Positions 37,084 through 46,713 of a DNA stretch of 46,713 bases are shown in pieces. The stretch lies in assembly GCA_963205105.1 (NCBI GenBank), contig CAUJJW010000163.1, positions 1 to 46,713 of the forward strand. Direction: 5' to 3'. The notes below the pieces were generated by a model. That model made no database searches and was not told where the DNA came from. It worked only from the letters and a program-made list of their open reading frames with translations. How positions within the stretch are numbered: position 1 is the first letter of the stretch; each line of letters starts with the position of its first letter. The position numbers and the translations under genes were made by a program. The stretch is from Verrucomicrobiota bacterium. GTDB lineage: Bacteria; Verrucomicrobiota; Verrucomicrobiia; Limisphaerales; CAIMTB01.

Positions 37084-38267
37084 GCACTTCCTCCAACACC
37101 TTCTCCCGTCGCGAAGCCCTCATCATCGCCGCCCTGGCGATCCTGGGCCTCGTCGTGCTCCCGTGCCTGAATGCCTTTGTCCCCGAGGACAGCTTCTTTC
37201 ACGTCAGCAATTTCGCGATCACCCTCTACGGAAAGTACCTCTGCTACGCCGTGCTCGCCGTCGGCGTGAACCTGCTCTGGGGTTACACCGGCCTGCTCTC
37301 GCTCGGTCAGGCCTTGTTCTTTTCGCTCGGCGGCTACGCCCTCGGCATGCACCTCATGCTCAAGATCGGGAAGCTCGGCCAGTACAAGGCCGATATCCCC
37401 GATTTCATGGTGTTCCTGGAGTTCCCCAAACGGTTTCCCGAAACCGGCGGTCTCCCTCCCCATTGGATCCCGTTCCATAGTTTCACCTTCGCCGCCGCCG
37501 CCGTGGTCATCGTCCCGGCCATCGTCGCCTTCCTCTTCGGCTGGCTCGCCTTCCGCTCCCGCATCAAGGGCGTCTATTTCTCCATCCTCAGCCAGGCCCT
37601 CACCTACGCCGCCACCCTGATGTTCTTCCGCAACGACTTCACCTTCGGCGGCAACAACGGGCTCACCGATTTCAAATTCATCCTCGGCGCCGACATCAAT
37701 TCCCCGGCCACCAAGCGCGCCCTCTACATCGCCTCCGGCATCCTCCTCCTCGGCGTCTACCTCGTCTGCCGCTGGCTCACGTCCACCAAGTTCGGCCTCA
37801 TCCAACGCGCCATCCGCGACAGCGAAAACCGCGTGCTCTTCTCCGGCTACGCCACCACCAATTTCAAACTCTTCGTCTTCGTCCTGTCCGCCATCATCTG
37901 CGGCCTCGGCGGCGCCCTCTACGTCCCCCAGGTCGGCATCATCAACCCCAGCGAGATGGCCCCCGACAAATCCCTGGAGGCCGTCGTCTGGTGCGCCGTC
38001 GGCGGTCGCGGCAATCTCCTCGGCCCCATCCTCGGCGCCATCTTCGTCAACGCCCTCAAAAGCTACGCCACCCGCGCCTTCGCCGATCAATGGCTCTACT
38101 TCCTCGGCGGCCTCTTCATTCTCGTCACCCTCTTCATGCCCAACGGCATCATCGGCATCCCCGATCAGCTCCGCGCCTTGCGAAAACGCCTCACCGCCCG
38201 GCAGGAACCCGAAGCCACAGCCGCCTCACCGGCCACCCCCAACCCGACGCCTTCCTCCCCCGAATGA
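37080..38267 (+). CDS. urtC: Urea ABC transporter permease UrtC, 395 aa
   Basis: The second inner-membrane permease of the UrtBC heterodimer, LivM-like. Multiple hydrophobic segments begin at [20 protein letters not shown]. The LivM/UrtC signature [20 protein letters not shown] (~62-81) and the conserved [15 protein letters not shown] and [19 protein letters not shown] blocks are present. The C-terminus is a Pro/Thr/Ala-rich tail. Length is at the upper end of normal. It overlaps urtB and urtD by four bases each (ATGA junctions), which indicates one tightly coupled transcript. Confidence 0.95.
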   Translation: MSTSSNTFSRREALIIAALAILGLVVLPCLNAFVPEDSFFHVSNFAITLYGKYLCYAVLAVGVNLLWGYTGLLSLGQALFFSLGGYALGMHLMLKIGKLGQYKADIPDFMVFLEFPKRFPETGGLPPHWIPFHSFTFAAAAVVIVPAIVAFLFGWLAFRSRIKGVYFSILSQALTYAATLMFFRNDFTFGGNNGLTDFKFILGADINSPATKRALYIASGILLLGVYLVCRWLTSTKFGLIQRAIRDSENRVLFSGYATTNFKLFVFVLSAIICGLGGALYVPQVGIINPSEMAPDKSLEAVVWCAVGGRGNLLGPILGAIFVNALKSYATRAFADQWLYFLGGLFILVTLFMPNGIIGIPDQLRALRKRLTARQEPEATAASPATPNPTPSSPE

Positions 38268-39028
38268 GCCAGCGGTCTTTCATCCTCTCCCTCGAAGGGG
38301 TCCACAAGGAGTTCGATGGCTTCAAAGCCATCAACAACCTCACCTTCTACCTCGATGACGGCGAGCTCCGCGTCATCATCGGCCCCAACGGCGCCGGCAA
38401 GAGCACCATGCTCGATATCATCACCGGCCGTACCCGCCCCGACCGCGGCATCGTCGAGTTCGGCCAAAACACCGACCTCACCCAGCTCAACGAATACCAG
38501 ATCAACCGCCTCGGCATCGGGCGGAAATTTCAAACCCCGTCCGTCTACGTCGAACATTCCGTCTTCGAAAACATCTGGCTCTCCCTCGAAGGCAATCGCG
38601 GCGTCTGGAGCACCCTCTTCGCCCGCATCAAACCCTCCCAACGCGACCGCATTCATGAGGTGCTCAAAACCGTCGGTCTCGCCACCCAGGCGGATCGCAA
38701 GGCCGGAACCCTCTCCCACGGACAGAAGCAATGGCTCGAAATCGGCATGCTCCTCGCCCAAAACCCCCGCGTCCTCCTCGTCGATGAACCCGCCGCCGGC
38801 ATGACCGACGAGGAAACCGCACGCACCGGCGAACTCCTCCTCAGCCTCGCCGGCCAACACAGCGTCGTCGTCATCGAACACGACATGGTCTTCGTCCGCC
38901 GCCTCGCCCGCAAAGTCACCGTCCTCCACCAGGGCTCCGTCCTCTGCGAGGGATCCGTCGACGAAGTCCAAAACAACGAGCGGGTCATCGAGGTCTACCT
39001 CGGCCGCCGCAAAAAAGGGGAACACTGA
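38264..39028 (+). CDS. urtD: Urea ABC transporter ATPase UrtD, 254 aa
   Basis: Cytoplasmic ATP-binding subunit. Walker A is GPNGAGKST (residues 40-48). The UrtD-specific [19 protein letters not shown] follows. The ABC signature appears as [13 protein letters not shown], Walker B as [12 protein letters not shown], and the H-loop as [11 protein letters not shown]. The start ATG 38264 overlaps the urtC stop (ATGA). The frame is open 91 codons further upstream inside urtC, but that part is not UrtD-like. It would pair with UrtE to power UrtBC. Confidence 0.96.
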   Translation: MSQRSFILSLEGVHKEFDGFKAINNLTFYLDDGELRVIIGPNGAGKSTMLDIITGRTRPDRGIVEFGQNTDLTQLNEYQINRLGIGRKFQTPSVYVEHSVFENIWLSLEGNRGVWSTLFARIKPSQRDRIHEVLKTVGLATQADRKAGTLSHGQKQWLEIGMLLAQNPRVLLVDEPAAGMTDEETARTGELLLSLAGQHSVVVIEHDMVFVRRLARKVTVLHQGSVLCEGSVDEVQNNERVIEVYLGRRKKGEH

Positions 39029-39801
39029 TGCTCGCCGTCTCCAATCTCACCGCCTCCTACGGCGGCTCCCGAATCCTCCGCGGCGTCCAACTCGAGGTGA
39101 AACCCGGCGAGGTCGTCTGCCTCATGGGCCGCAACGGCGTCGGCAAAACCACCACCCTCAAATCCATCATCGGCCACGTCCGCGCCGATGGCGGCTCCAT
39201 CACCGTCGCCGGTAAATCCTTGCTCGGTCTCTCCCCCGACCAACGCGCCCGCCATGGACTCGGCTACGTGCCCCAGGGCCGCGACATCTTCCCCACCCTC
39301 ACCGTCGCCGAAAACCTCCGCATCGGCGCCGTCGCCCAGGGAAAGTCCCTCACCGGCCGCCTCGACCACGTCCTCTCCCTCTTCCCCGTGCTCAAGGAAA
39401 TGCTCGCCCGCAAAGGCGGCGTGCTCAGCGGCGGCCAACAGCAGCAGCTCGCCATCGGCCGGGCCCTGCTCACCGACCCCCAGTTCCTCCTGCTCGACGA
39501 ACCCACCGAGGGCATCCAACCCAACATCATCGACCAGATCGGTGACACCCTCAAAACCCTCCGCGTTTACGGCCTCAATCCCCCGCCCAAAGAGCCGAAC
39601 GATTACCAGGCCGAAATCGGCAACGCGATCAAGACGCTCCGCCAGGAAGGCCGCATCGGCATCCTGCTCGTCGAGCAATACCTCGACTTCTGCGTCGACG
39701 TCGGCGACCGGTTCTACATTCTCGAACGCGGATCGGTCGTCGCCAACGGCCCCATCGCCCAACTCGATGACGATCTCGTCCGTCTGCACCTCACCGTATG
39801 A
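39028..39801 (+). CDS. urtE: Urea ABC transporter ATPase UrtE with an internal insertion, 257 aa
   Basis: The second ATP-binding subunit. Walker A is GRNGVGKT (34-41), the signature LSGGQQQQLAIGRALL (133-148) and Walker B FLLLDEPTEGIQPNII. The H-loop His is replaced by Gln in LLVEQYLDF, as is usual in UrtE/LivF. The protein is ~25 residues longer than usual UrtE because of an insert at ~180-197 (VYGLNPPPKEPNDYQAE) that separates two similar segments, IGDTLKTLR (171-179) and IGNAIKTLR (197-205). The start overlaps the urtD stop by one base (TGATG) and is preceded by AAGGGG. The stop overlaps ureD by four bases. Confidence 0.95.
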   Translation: MLAVSNLTASYGGSRILRGVQLEVKPGEVVCLMGRNGVGKTTTLKSIIGHVRADGGSITVAGKSLLGLSPDQRARHGLGYVPQGRDIFPTLTVAENLRIGAVAQGKSLTGRLDHVLSLFPVLKEMLARKGGVLSGGQQQQLAIGRALLTDPQFLLLDEPTEGIQPNIIDQIGDTLKTLRVYGLNPPPKEPNDYQAEIGNAIKTLRQEGRIGILLVEQYLDFCVDVGDRFYILERGSVVANGPIAQLDDDLVRLHLTV

Positions 39802-40634
39802 CGAGTCTTGCTGTCGGCTCCCGCCCCGGCGCCGCCTCTCTCGCCGTCGATCACATCGCCGGCCTCTCCACCGTCACGTCCGCCCGCTCCCATCAGCCCG
39901 CTAAATTGCTCGTCCCCGTGCCCCGCGGCCCCAGTGTCTGGGCCTGCACCAGCAGCTTCGGCGGCGGCCTCGTCGCCGGTGACCAAACCCGCCTCGACAT
40001 CCGCCTCGGCTCCGAAACCCGCTGCTACATCGGCTCCCAGGCCTCCTCCAAAATCTACCGCTCCCCCGCCACCCGACCGACTTCCCACGTCACCACCGCC
40101 ACCGTCGGCCCCGGTGCCTTGCTCGTCTTTGCCCCCGATCCCGTCCAACCCTTCGCCCAGGCGTCCTACTCCCAATCCCAACGGTTTTCCCTCGCTCCCA
40201 ACGCGAATCTCGTCCTCGTCGATTGGATCAACGCCGGACGAACCGCCCGCGGCGAACGCTGGGCGTTCCACCATTACCACAGCCGCAACGAGATCTTCCT
40301 CGGCCCGGAACGCATGTTCCTCGACACCCTCGTTCTCAACCCAGCCGACGGCCCCCTCACCGCTCCCCACCGCATGGGCCGCTTCAACGGCCTCGCCACT
40401 CTCACCCTCACCGGCCCCCTGCTGAAGCCGTACGCGTCGTCCATCCTCGACGAGATTGCCGCACAACCCGCCCCACGGCGCGCGCCGCTCCTCGTCTCCG
40501 CCAGCCCCCTGCGCGATGGCGTGATCGTCCGCATCGCCGGCATCCAGCCCGAGGACATCGGCTGCCAGCTCCGCCACCTCCTGGAATTCCTCCAGGAACT
40601 CCTTCACGAAACCCCCTGGAACCGACGCGGCTGA
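39798..40634 (+). CDS. ureD: Urease accessory protein UreD, 278 aa
   Basis: A scaffold chaperone for nickel insertion into apo-urease, acting with UreF and UreG. UreD features seen are LLVPVPRGPSVWACTSSFGGG (an early strand, one Gly motif before GDQTRLDIRLG), SQASSKIYRS, ALLVFAPDPVQPFAQASYSQ, LVLVDWINAGRTARGERWAF and MGRFNGLATLTLTGPL. Length is typical. It is translationally coupled to urtE (ATGA overlap), which joins the transporter and urease parts of the locus. An 866-base repeat-filled spacer separates it from ureAB, which is unusual for ureD-ureA. Confidence 0.94.
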   Translation: MTSLAVGSRPGAASLAVDHIAGLSTVTSARSHQPAKLLVPVPRGPSVWACTSSFGGGLVAGDQTRLDIRLGSETRCYIGSQASSKIYRSPATRPTSHVTTATVGPGALLVFAPDPVQPFAQASYSQSQRFSLAPNANLVLVDWINAGRTARGERWAFHHYHSRNEIFLGPERMFLDTLVLNPADGPLTAPHRMGRFNGLATLTLTGPLLKPYASSILDEIAAQPAPRRAPLLVSASPLRDGVIVRIAGIQPEDIGCQLRHLLEFLQELLHETPWNRRG

Positions 40635-40662
40635 GACCGACAGGGCGCTCTCCATGAACCCG

Positions 40663-40744
40663 GTGTTACCACAGAGACACGGAGGCACAGAGAAATGAGA
40701 CAACCCGCTTTCAACTCGGTGCCTCCGTGCCTCTGTGGTGAACC
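40663..40744. repeat. 21-bp inverted repeat hairpin
   Basis: The left arm 40668-40688 (ACCACAGAGACACGGAGGCA onward) and right arm 40719-40739 are reverse complements at 20 of 21 positions, with a 30-base spacer. It is flanked by CATGAACC on the left and by GAACC and GGTTCCTGG on the right. Confidence 0.75.
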
Positions 40745-40770
40745 TCTCCTCGGTTCCTGGTCCCCATGCG

Positions 40771-40784
40771 CGATTCGCGAATCG
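40771..40784. repeat. Perfect 14-bp palindrome
   Basis: CGATTCGCGAATCG is exactly self-complementary. It lies between the 21-bp inverted repeat and the first epsilon module. Confidence 0.6.
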
Positions 40785-40795
40785 TGGCGGCTTCC

Positions 40796-40874
40796 CATGA
40801 ACCGGGCCTCCGTAGCGGCGGGCGTCCCGCCTGCCGTAGAGGGGGGCGTCTCGCCCCCCGGAATCCCCGGTTCA
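40796..40874 (+). repeat. 79-bp module (epsilon), copy 1
   Basis: Identical over all 79 bases to 41021-41099. It starts CATGAACC, ends GGTTCA, and contains two GC-rich mini-hairpins (GGCGGGCGTCCCGCC and GGGGGGCGTCTCGCCCCCC). Confidence 0.85.
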
Positions 40875-40877
40875 AGG

Positions 40878-40916
40878 GCCGTGAGCAGGTCGATTTCGAA
40901 CAGGCGGCTCTCCATG
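40878..40916 (+). repeat. Linker module (delta), copy 2
   Basis: Carries the AGCAGGTCGATTTCGAACAG core and ends CTCTCCATGA. Here no gene follows; a gamma module begins at the CATGAACC. Confidence 0.7.
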
Positions 40917-40985
40917 AACCTCCCCTCCCCTCGTCATCGTACTCCTACTCCTCATCGTAATCCCCCCGCCTCCCCAGGTTCATGG
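40913..40985 (+). repeat. 73-bp module (gamma), copy 2
   Basis: Same length and boundaries (CATGAACC ... GGTTCATGG) as 35265-35337; the 35-base core has one mismatch. Confidence 0.8.
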
Positions 40986-41020
40986 CCCGTGAGCATGGCG
41001 CCAGCGCCAACGCCGCTTCC

Positions 41021-41099
41021 CATGAACCGGGCCTCCGTAGCGGCGGGCGTCCCGCCTGCCGTAGAGGGGGGCGTCTCGCCCCCCGGAATCCCCGGTTCA
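41021..41099 (+). repeat. 79-bp module (epsilon), copy 2
   Basis: Exact duplicate of 40796-40874, 225 bases downstream. Confidence 0.85.
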
Positions 41100-41102
41100 T
41101 GG

Positions 41103-41140
41103 TCCGCGGGCAGGTCGATTTCGAACAGGGGGTTTTCGAT
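41103..41140 (+). repeat. Linker module (delta), copy 3
   Basis: Contains GCAGGTCGATTTCGAACAGG and ends TTTTCGATG, leading into the second alpha repeat. Confidence 0.7.
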
Positions 41141-41150
41141 GCAAGCCATC

Positions 41151-41381
41151 GCGAGGATTGAACCGGGCTCCCTCACCCCGGCCCTCTCCCGGAGGGAGAG
41201 GGTGTCGCGTCCTGCCCTCAGCGACACGCCTGAACCCCGGCCTTCCGTGCCGTCGCGAATCGCACCAGCCTGCGCCCGACTCAACCCTCCGAAACCCGCG
41301 GCGCACCTTCTCCTTCTACCTCCGGGAGAAGGCCGGGATGAGGGCCGCCCGCTACACGCCTCGCGCAACGGTTCATGGTCC
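41151..41381 (+). repeat. 231-bp composite hairpin repeat (alpha), copy 2
   Basis: Begins GCGAGGATTGAACCGGGCTC. It has a left palindrome (CCCTCTCCC GGA GGGAGAGGG, 41182-41202) and a right reverse-oriented palindrome near 41310-41335, and ends GGTTCATGGTCC. It is followed directly by the second beta module. Confidence 0.85.
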
Positions 41382-41424
41382 CAAGACGTGTCCAGATTCT
41401 GGAGAACGTTCCTACCCATGAACC
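41382..41424 (+). repeat. 43-bp module (beta), copy 2
   Basis: Same start (CAAGACGT), end (CCCATGAACC) and length as 35230-35272, with scattered substitutions. Confidence 0.75.
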
Positions 41425-41500
41425 TCCCGTCCATCGCGGCAGCCGTCCCTCCCTGCGGAATCCCCGTCGCCCAACGCTAACCCTCCGCGCCCTCTTTTCC

Positions 41501-42262
41501 ATGCACCTCGCCCCTCGCGACATCGACAAACTCCTCCTGCACAACGCGGGGTTCCTCGCTCAGAAACGCCTCGCCCGCGGCGTGCGCCTCAACCACCCCG
41601 AGGCCGTCGCTCTCATCGCCACCCAACTGCTCGAGTTCATCCGCGACGGACGTTCCGTCGCCGAACTCATGGACCTCGGCCGCCAGTTCCTTGGCCGAAA
41701 CCAAGTCCTCCCCGGCATCCCTTCCATGGTCGCCGAAGTCCAGGTCGAGGGCACCTTCCCCGACGGCACCAAGCTCGTCACCGTTCACCATCCCATCGCC
41801 CGCGAGCACGGCGACCTTTCGCTCGCACTCTACGGCTCATTCCTGCCCGTGCCCGATCTCGCCCTGTTCCCCACCCTACCCGAGGAACCCGAACCCGGCG
41901 AATGCCTGCCGCTCGACGGCGAACTCGAGCTCAACGCCGAACGCGAAACCGTCACGCTCCCCGTCACCAACCTCGGCGATCGCCCCGCCCAGGTCGGCAG
42001 CCACTACCCGTTCGTCGAAACCAACGCCCTGCTCCGCTTCGACCGCGGCCGTGCCTACGGCTTCCGCCTCGACATCCCTGCCGGCACCGCCGTCCGGTTC
42101 GAACCCGGCGAAACCAAGACCGTCCGCCTGGTGGCCATCGCTGGCCTGCGCGTGATCCAGGGTGGCAACAACCACGCCAGCGGCCCCGTCAGCCCAGAAG
42201 GCCGGGCCAACGCCGTCGCCCAGGCCGCCGCCCGCGGCTTTGCCCACGAAGTTCTCCCCTGA
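41501..42262 (+). CDS. ureAB: Fused urease gamma/beta subunit UreAB, 253 aa
   Basis: One polypeptide carries both small urease subunits. Residues 1-~100 are the gamma subunit ([46 protein letters not shown]-like [21 protein letters not shown]). A linker (~101-135) leads to the beta subunit at ~135-240 ([40 protein letters not shown]). Fusion of gamma and beta is known from Helicobacter and some other bacteria. At residue 170 the beta motif reads SHYPF, where most ureases have SHxHF. ATG 41501 gives a normal gamma N-terminus. ureC begins 22 bases after the stop. The product assembles with UreC to form the urease that converts urea to ammonia and carbamate. Confidence 0.96.
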   Translation: MHLAPRDIDKLLLHNAGFLAQKRLARGVRLNHPEAVALIATQLLEFIRDGRSVAELMDLGRQFLGRNQVLPGIPSMVAEVQVEGTFPDGTKLVTVHHPIAREHGDLSLALYGSFLPVPDLALFPTLPEEPEPGECLPLDGELELNAERETVTLPVTNLGDRPAQVGSHYPFVETNALLRFDRGRAYGFRLDIPAGTAVRFEPGETKTVRLVAIAGLRVIQGGNNHASGPVSPEGRANAVAQAAARGFAHEVLP

Positions 42263-42284
42263 CACAGCCACCCCCTTCCCTCCT

Positions 42285-44000
42285 ATGGCTCATCGCATGC
42301 AACGACGGCATTACGCCGACATGTTCGGTCCCACCACGGGCGATCGCCTCCGGCTCGGCGATTCCTCCCTCATCCTTCAGGTGGAACGTGACGCCACGGT
42401 GTACGGCGATGAATGCAAATTCGGCGGCGGAAAAACCCTCCGCGACGGCATGGGACAGGCCACCGGCGTCCCGCCCGACATGGCCCTCGACTGCGTCATC
42501 ACCAACGCCCTCGTCGTCGATCATTCCGGTATCTTCAAGGCCGATGTCGGCATCAAGAACGGTCGCATCTCCGCCATCGGGAAAGCCGGCAATCCCGACG
42601 TCATGGCCGGCGTCTCCGCAGGCATGATCGTCGGCGTCACCACCGAGGTCATCGCGGGCGAAGGCCTGATCCTCACCGCCGGCGGCCTCGACACTCACAT
42701 CCATTTCATCTGCCCCCAACAGGCGCACGAAGCCATCGCCGCCGGTCTCACCACCATGATCGGCGGCGGCACCGGTCCCGCCACCGGCACCTGCGCCACC
42801 ACTTGCACCCCCGGAGCCTTCTACCTCGAAGCCATGCTCCGTGCCACGGACACGCTCCCGCTCAATTTCGGTTTCACCGGTAAGGGCAACTCCGCCCACC
42901 CCACCGGCCTCCACGAACAGATCCGCGCCGGCGCCATCGGCCTCAAGCTCCACGAGGACTGGGGCACCACCCCCGCCGCCATCGACGCCTGCCTGCGCGT
43001 CGCCGATGAACTCGACGTCCAGGTCACCATCCACACCGACACCCTCAACGAGTCCGGGTTCGTCGAAGCCACCCTCGCCGCCATCGGCGGTCGCACCATC
43101 CACACCTACCACTCCGAGGGCGCCGGAGGCGGACATGCCCCCGATATCATCCGCATCTGCGGCGCTCCCCACGTCCTGCCCAGTTCCACCAACCCCACCC
43201 GCCCGTTCACCATCAACACCATCGACGAGCACCTCGACATGCTCATGGTGTGCCATCATCTCGACCCCAATCTTCCCGAGGACGTCGCCTTCGCCGAAAG
43301 CCGCATCCGCGGTGAAACCAACGCCGCCGAGGACATCCTCCACGACCTCGGCGCCATCAGCATGATGAGCAGCGACAGCCAGGCCATGGGCCGCATCGGC
43401 GAAGTCATCACCCGTACCTGGCAAACCGCCGACAAAATGAAGCGTCAGCGCGGCGTGCTGCCCGGGGATTCCAGTCTCAACGACAATCTCCGCATCAAAC
43501 GTTACATCTCGAAGTACACCATCAATCCCGCCATCGCCCACGGGGTATCCCACCTCATCGGGTCGGTCGAGGTGGGCAAGCTGGCGGATCTCGTGCTCTG
43601 GAAGCCCGCGTTCTTCGGATCCCGTCCAGAGCTGGTGATCAAGGGCGGCATCATCGCGTGGTCCCAGATGGGGGATCCCAACGCCAGCATTCCCACCCCC
43701 CAACCCGTCATGATGCGCCCCATGTTTGGCGCCTTCGGCTCCGCCCCGGCCGCCTCCGCCGTCGCCTTCGTCAGTCAACGTTCCATCGCCGATGGCATCA
43801 CACCCGGCTACCGCCTCGCCAAACCACTCGAAGCCGTCCACCACTGCCGCGAGCTCGGGAAACGCGACATGCGCTGGAACGACGCCACCCCGAAGATCGA
43901 AGTCGATCCCGAGACGTACGAGGTCCGCGCCGACGGCGAACATCTGACCTGCGAACCCGCCACCTCCCTTCCACTCACCCAACGGTATTCGCTGTTTTGA
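42285..44000 (+). CDS. ureC: Urease alpha (catalytic) subunit UreC, 571 aa
   Basis: All nickel-centre residues are present at the spacing known from Klebsiella urease, offset by four: His138 and His140 (DTHIHF), carbamylated Lys221 (GLKLHEDWG), His250 (TIHTDTLNE), His276 ([14 protein letters not shown]) and Asp364 (MSSDSQAMG). The flap CHH (Cys323-His324) is also intact. The protein should therefore be active once assembled with nickel. ATG 42285 gives [23 protein letters not shown] 42297 is an alternative that removes four residues. The frame is open further upstream within ureAB, but that part is not UreC. The last codons overlap the proposed ureF start. Confidence 0.98.
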   Translation: MAHRMQRRHYADMFGPTTGDRLRLGDSSLILQVERDATVYGDECKFGGGKTLRDGMGQATGVPPDMALDCVITNALVVDHSGIFKADVGIKNGRISAIGKAGNPDVMAGVSAGMIVGVTTEVIAGEGLILTAGGLDTHIHFICPQQAHEAIAAGLTTMIGGGTGPATGTCATTCTPGAFYLEAMLRATDTLPLNFGFTGKGNSAHPTGLHEQIRAGAIGLKLHEDWGTTPAAIDACLRVADELDVQVTIHTDTLNESGFVEATLAAIGGRTIHTYHSEGAGGGHAPDIIRICGAPHVLPSSTNPTRPFTINTIDEHLDMLMVCHHLDPNLPEDVAFAESRIRGETNAAEDILHDLGAISMMSSDSQAMGRIGEVITRTWQTADKMKRQRGVLPGDSSLNDNLRIKRYISKYTINPAIAHGVSHLIGSVEVGKLADLVLWKPAFFGSRPELVIKGGIIAWSQMGDPNASIPTPQPVMMRPMFGAFGSAPAASAVAFVSQRSIADGITPGYRLAKPLEAVHHCRELGKRDMRWNDATPKIEVDPETYEVRADGEHLTCEPATSLPLTQRYSLF

Positions 44001-44644
44001 GCTTCGCGGCGTCCCAATTGGTCCTGCAGCTCGCCGACTCCGCCCTGCCCGCCGGAGGTTTCGCCCACTCCGGAGGCCTCGAGGCCGCCTGGCAACTCGG
44101 CGAGATCCCCGACCGCCAAAGCCTCGCGCCCTTCTTGGAATCCAGCCTGCGGCAAGCCTCGACAGCCTCGCTGCCCTTCGTCATGGCCGCCCATCGCGAG
44201 CCCGCCTCCCTCCCCGACCTCGACGCCCATTGCGATGCCTGGACGTCCAATCACGTCAGCAACCGCGCCAGCCGCCTGCAAGGTCGGGCCTTTTGGACCG
44301 CCATCACGCACGCGTTTCTTCCTGATTCGCCGCCACCCCCGCAGCCCGGCCATTTCGCCCCCGCCTTCGGAGTCCTCCTTTCCTGGTTGAACTTGCCCGC
44401 CGAAACCACGGCCCACCTCTTCCTGTTCCAGCACCTTCGCGGACTCGTCTCCGCCGCGGTTCGCCTCGGCATCATGGGTCCCCTCGAAGCCCAGGGCGTT
44501 CAGTTTCGTCTCGGCGAAACCGCTGCGACCCTCGCCGCCCACGCCCGGCATTCCACCCTCGACGATCTCGCCCAAACCGCGCCGTTGCTCGACGTGTTTC
44601 AGGGAACCCAGGATCGCCTCTACTCCCGGCTCTTCCAAAGCTGA
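43997..44644 (+). CDS. ureF: Urease accessory protein UreF, 215 aa
   Basis: A GTPase-regulating chaperone partner in the UreD-UreF-UreG nickel-insertion complex. The N-terminal family motif [20 protein letters not shown] (~10-29) is exact. Further conserved blocks are [16 protein letters not shown] and the C-terminal [17 protein letters not shown]. No ATG or GTG fits the known N-terminus. The best start is TTG at 43997, which overlaps the ureC stop as TTGA and places the motif at the usual position; TTG 44018 is the alternative. An open frame extending upstream inside ureC is not UreF-like. Length is slightly short but complete. Confidence 0.93.
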   Translation: MSFAASQLVLQLADSALPAGGFAHSGGLEAAWQLGEIPDRQSLAPFLESSLRQASTASLPFVMAAHREPASLPDLDAHCDAWTSNHVSNRASRLQGRAFWTAITHAFLPDSPPPPQPGHFAPAFGVLLSWLNLPAETTAHLFLFQHLRGLVSAAVRLGIMGPLEAQGVQFRLGETAATLAAHARHSTLDDLAQTAPLLDVFQGTQDRLYSRLFQS

Positions 44645-44673
44645 CCCCGCATGAATCTCCCATGAAAGCGATT

Positions 44674-44904
44674 GCGAGGGTTACAACCGGCTCCCTCACC
44701 CCAACCCTCTCCCGGAGGGAGAGGGTGTCGCGTCCACCCCGCGGCAACATGCCGGAACTCCAGCCATCCGAGCCGTCTCGACTCGTTCGAGCAAGCGCCG
44801 GGCTCAACCCTACGCAACCCGCGGCGCATCTTCTCCTTCTCCCTCCGGGAGAAGGTCGGGATGAGGGCCGCCCGCTCCACAACTCGCTCCTCGGTTCATG
44901 GTCC
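44674..44904 (+). repeat. 231-bp composite hairpin repeat (alpha), copy 3
   Basis: Begins GCGAGGGTTACAACCGGCTC. The left palindrome pairs ACCCTCTCCC (44704-44713) with GGGAGAGGGT (44717-44726). The right one pairs CCTTCTCCC (44835-44843) with GGGAGAAGG (44847-44855). It ends GGTTCATGGTCC. It fills the ureF to histidine kinase gap. Confidence 0.85.
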
Positions 44905-44936
44905 ATGGGCAGGTCACTTTCAACGCGGCACTCCCC

Positions 44937-44939
<3 letters not shown>
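44905..44939 (+). repeat. Diverged linker module (delta) ending at the kinase start codon, copy 4
   Basis: GGGCAGGTCACTTTCAACGC is a diverged version of the delta core. As at urtB it ends CTCCCCATGA, whose ATG is the start of the next gene. Confidence 0.6.

Positions 44940-46713
<1,774 letters not shown>

Larger units (their letters stand above)
40635..41500 (+). repeat. 866-bp non-coding spacer made mostly of mosaic repeats
   Basis: The ureD-ureAB gap is filled by a partial delta linker (40641-40660), a long inverted repeat (40663-40744), epsilon (40796-40874), delta (40878-40916), gamma (40913-40985), a GC-rich linker, epsilon again (41021-41099), delta (41103-41140), alpha (41151-41381) and beta (41382-41424). 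The last ~75 bases before ureAB show nothing recognisable. Frames across it encode only translated repeat sequence. Confidence 0.8.

Noticed and set aside
40695..41480. Apparent 261-residue protein in the ureD-ureAB gap
   Set aside because: It is translated repeat DNA; the peptide itself contains the same segment (ASVAAGVPPAVEGGVSPPGI) twice because of the 79-bp module. LSRRER and LPPGEGR strings are typical artefacts of such hairpin repeats.

Overview
The window reads as a GC-rich Gram-negative chromosome. A LEPR-XLL giant protein, other very large secreted beta-rich surface proteins and a weak Shine-Dalgarno habit point to the PVC group, most likely Verrucomicrobiota; Planctomycetota is the main alternative. 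This is inference: there is no rRNA or other phylogenetic marker here. I see no tRNA, rRNA, CRISPR array, transposase or integrase.

Region 1 (1-23013, minus strand) is a tightly spaced three-gene surface operon. It runs from a 6063-residue LEPR-XLL/Calx-beta/RTX protein, through a 995-residue secreted protein with an IgGFc-binding domain, to a secreted protein of ~101-residue cadherin-like tandem repeats that runs off the left edge. Region 2 (23239-30876, plus strand) is a divergent 2545-residue secreted protein with Ig-like, LVIVD-propeller and long beta-helix-like parts. A LysR regulator (30873-31796, minus) converges on it with overlapping stop codons.

Region 3 (32250 to the right edge, plus strand) is a urea utilisation locus. 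It encodes an outer-membrane porin, the urea ABC transporter UrtABCDE, urease accessory protein UreD, a fused UreAB subunit, catalytic UreC, accessory UreF, then a CHASE-domain sensor histidine kinase cut by the window end. Urea would cross the outer membrane through the porin, be bound by UrtA, be imported by UrtBCDE and be hydrolysed by UreAB/UreC after nickel assembly helped by UreD and UreF. UreE and UreG are not in the window. The LysR/porin intergenic region carries a -24/-12 (sigma-54-like) match that is also a perfect palindrome, a 27-bp inverted repeat and a cluster of seven CAGGT words, so it looks like the control region of the locus.

The most unusual non-coding feature is a mosaic of dispersed repeats in the three long spacers of the urea locus (34.99-35.38, 40.64-41.42 and 44.67-44.94 kb). 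A 231-bp hairpin pair occurs three times at exactly the same length. Smaller modules are bounded by CATGAACC and GGTTCATGG. A recurring linker ends at the start codon of urtB and of the histidine kinase gene.
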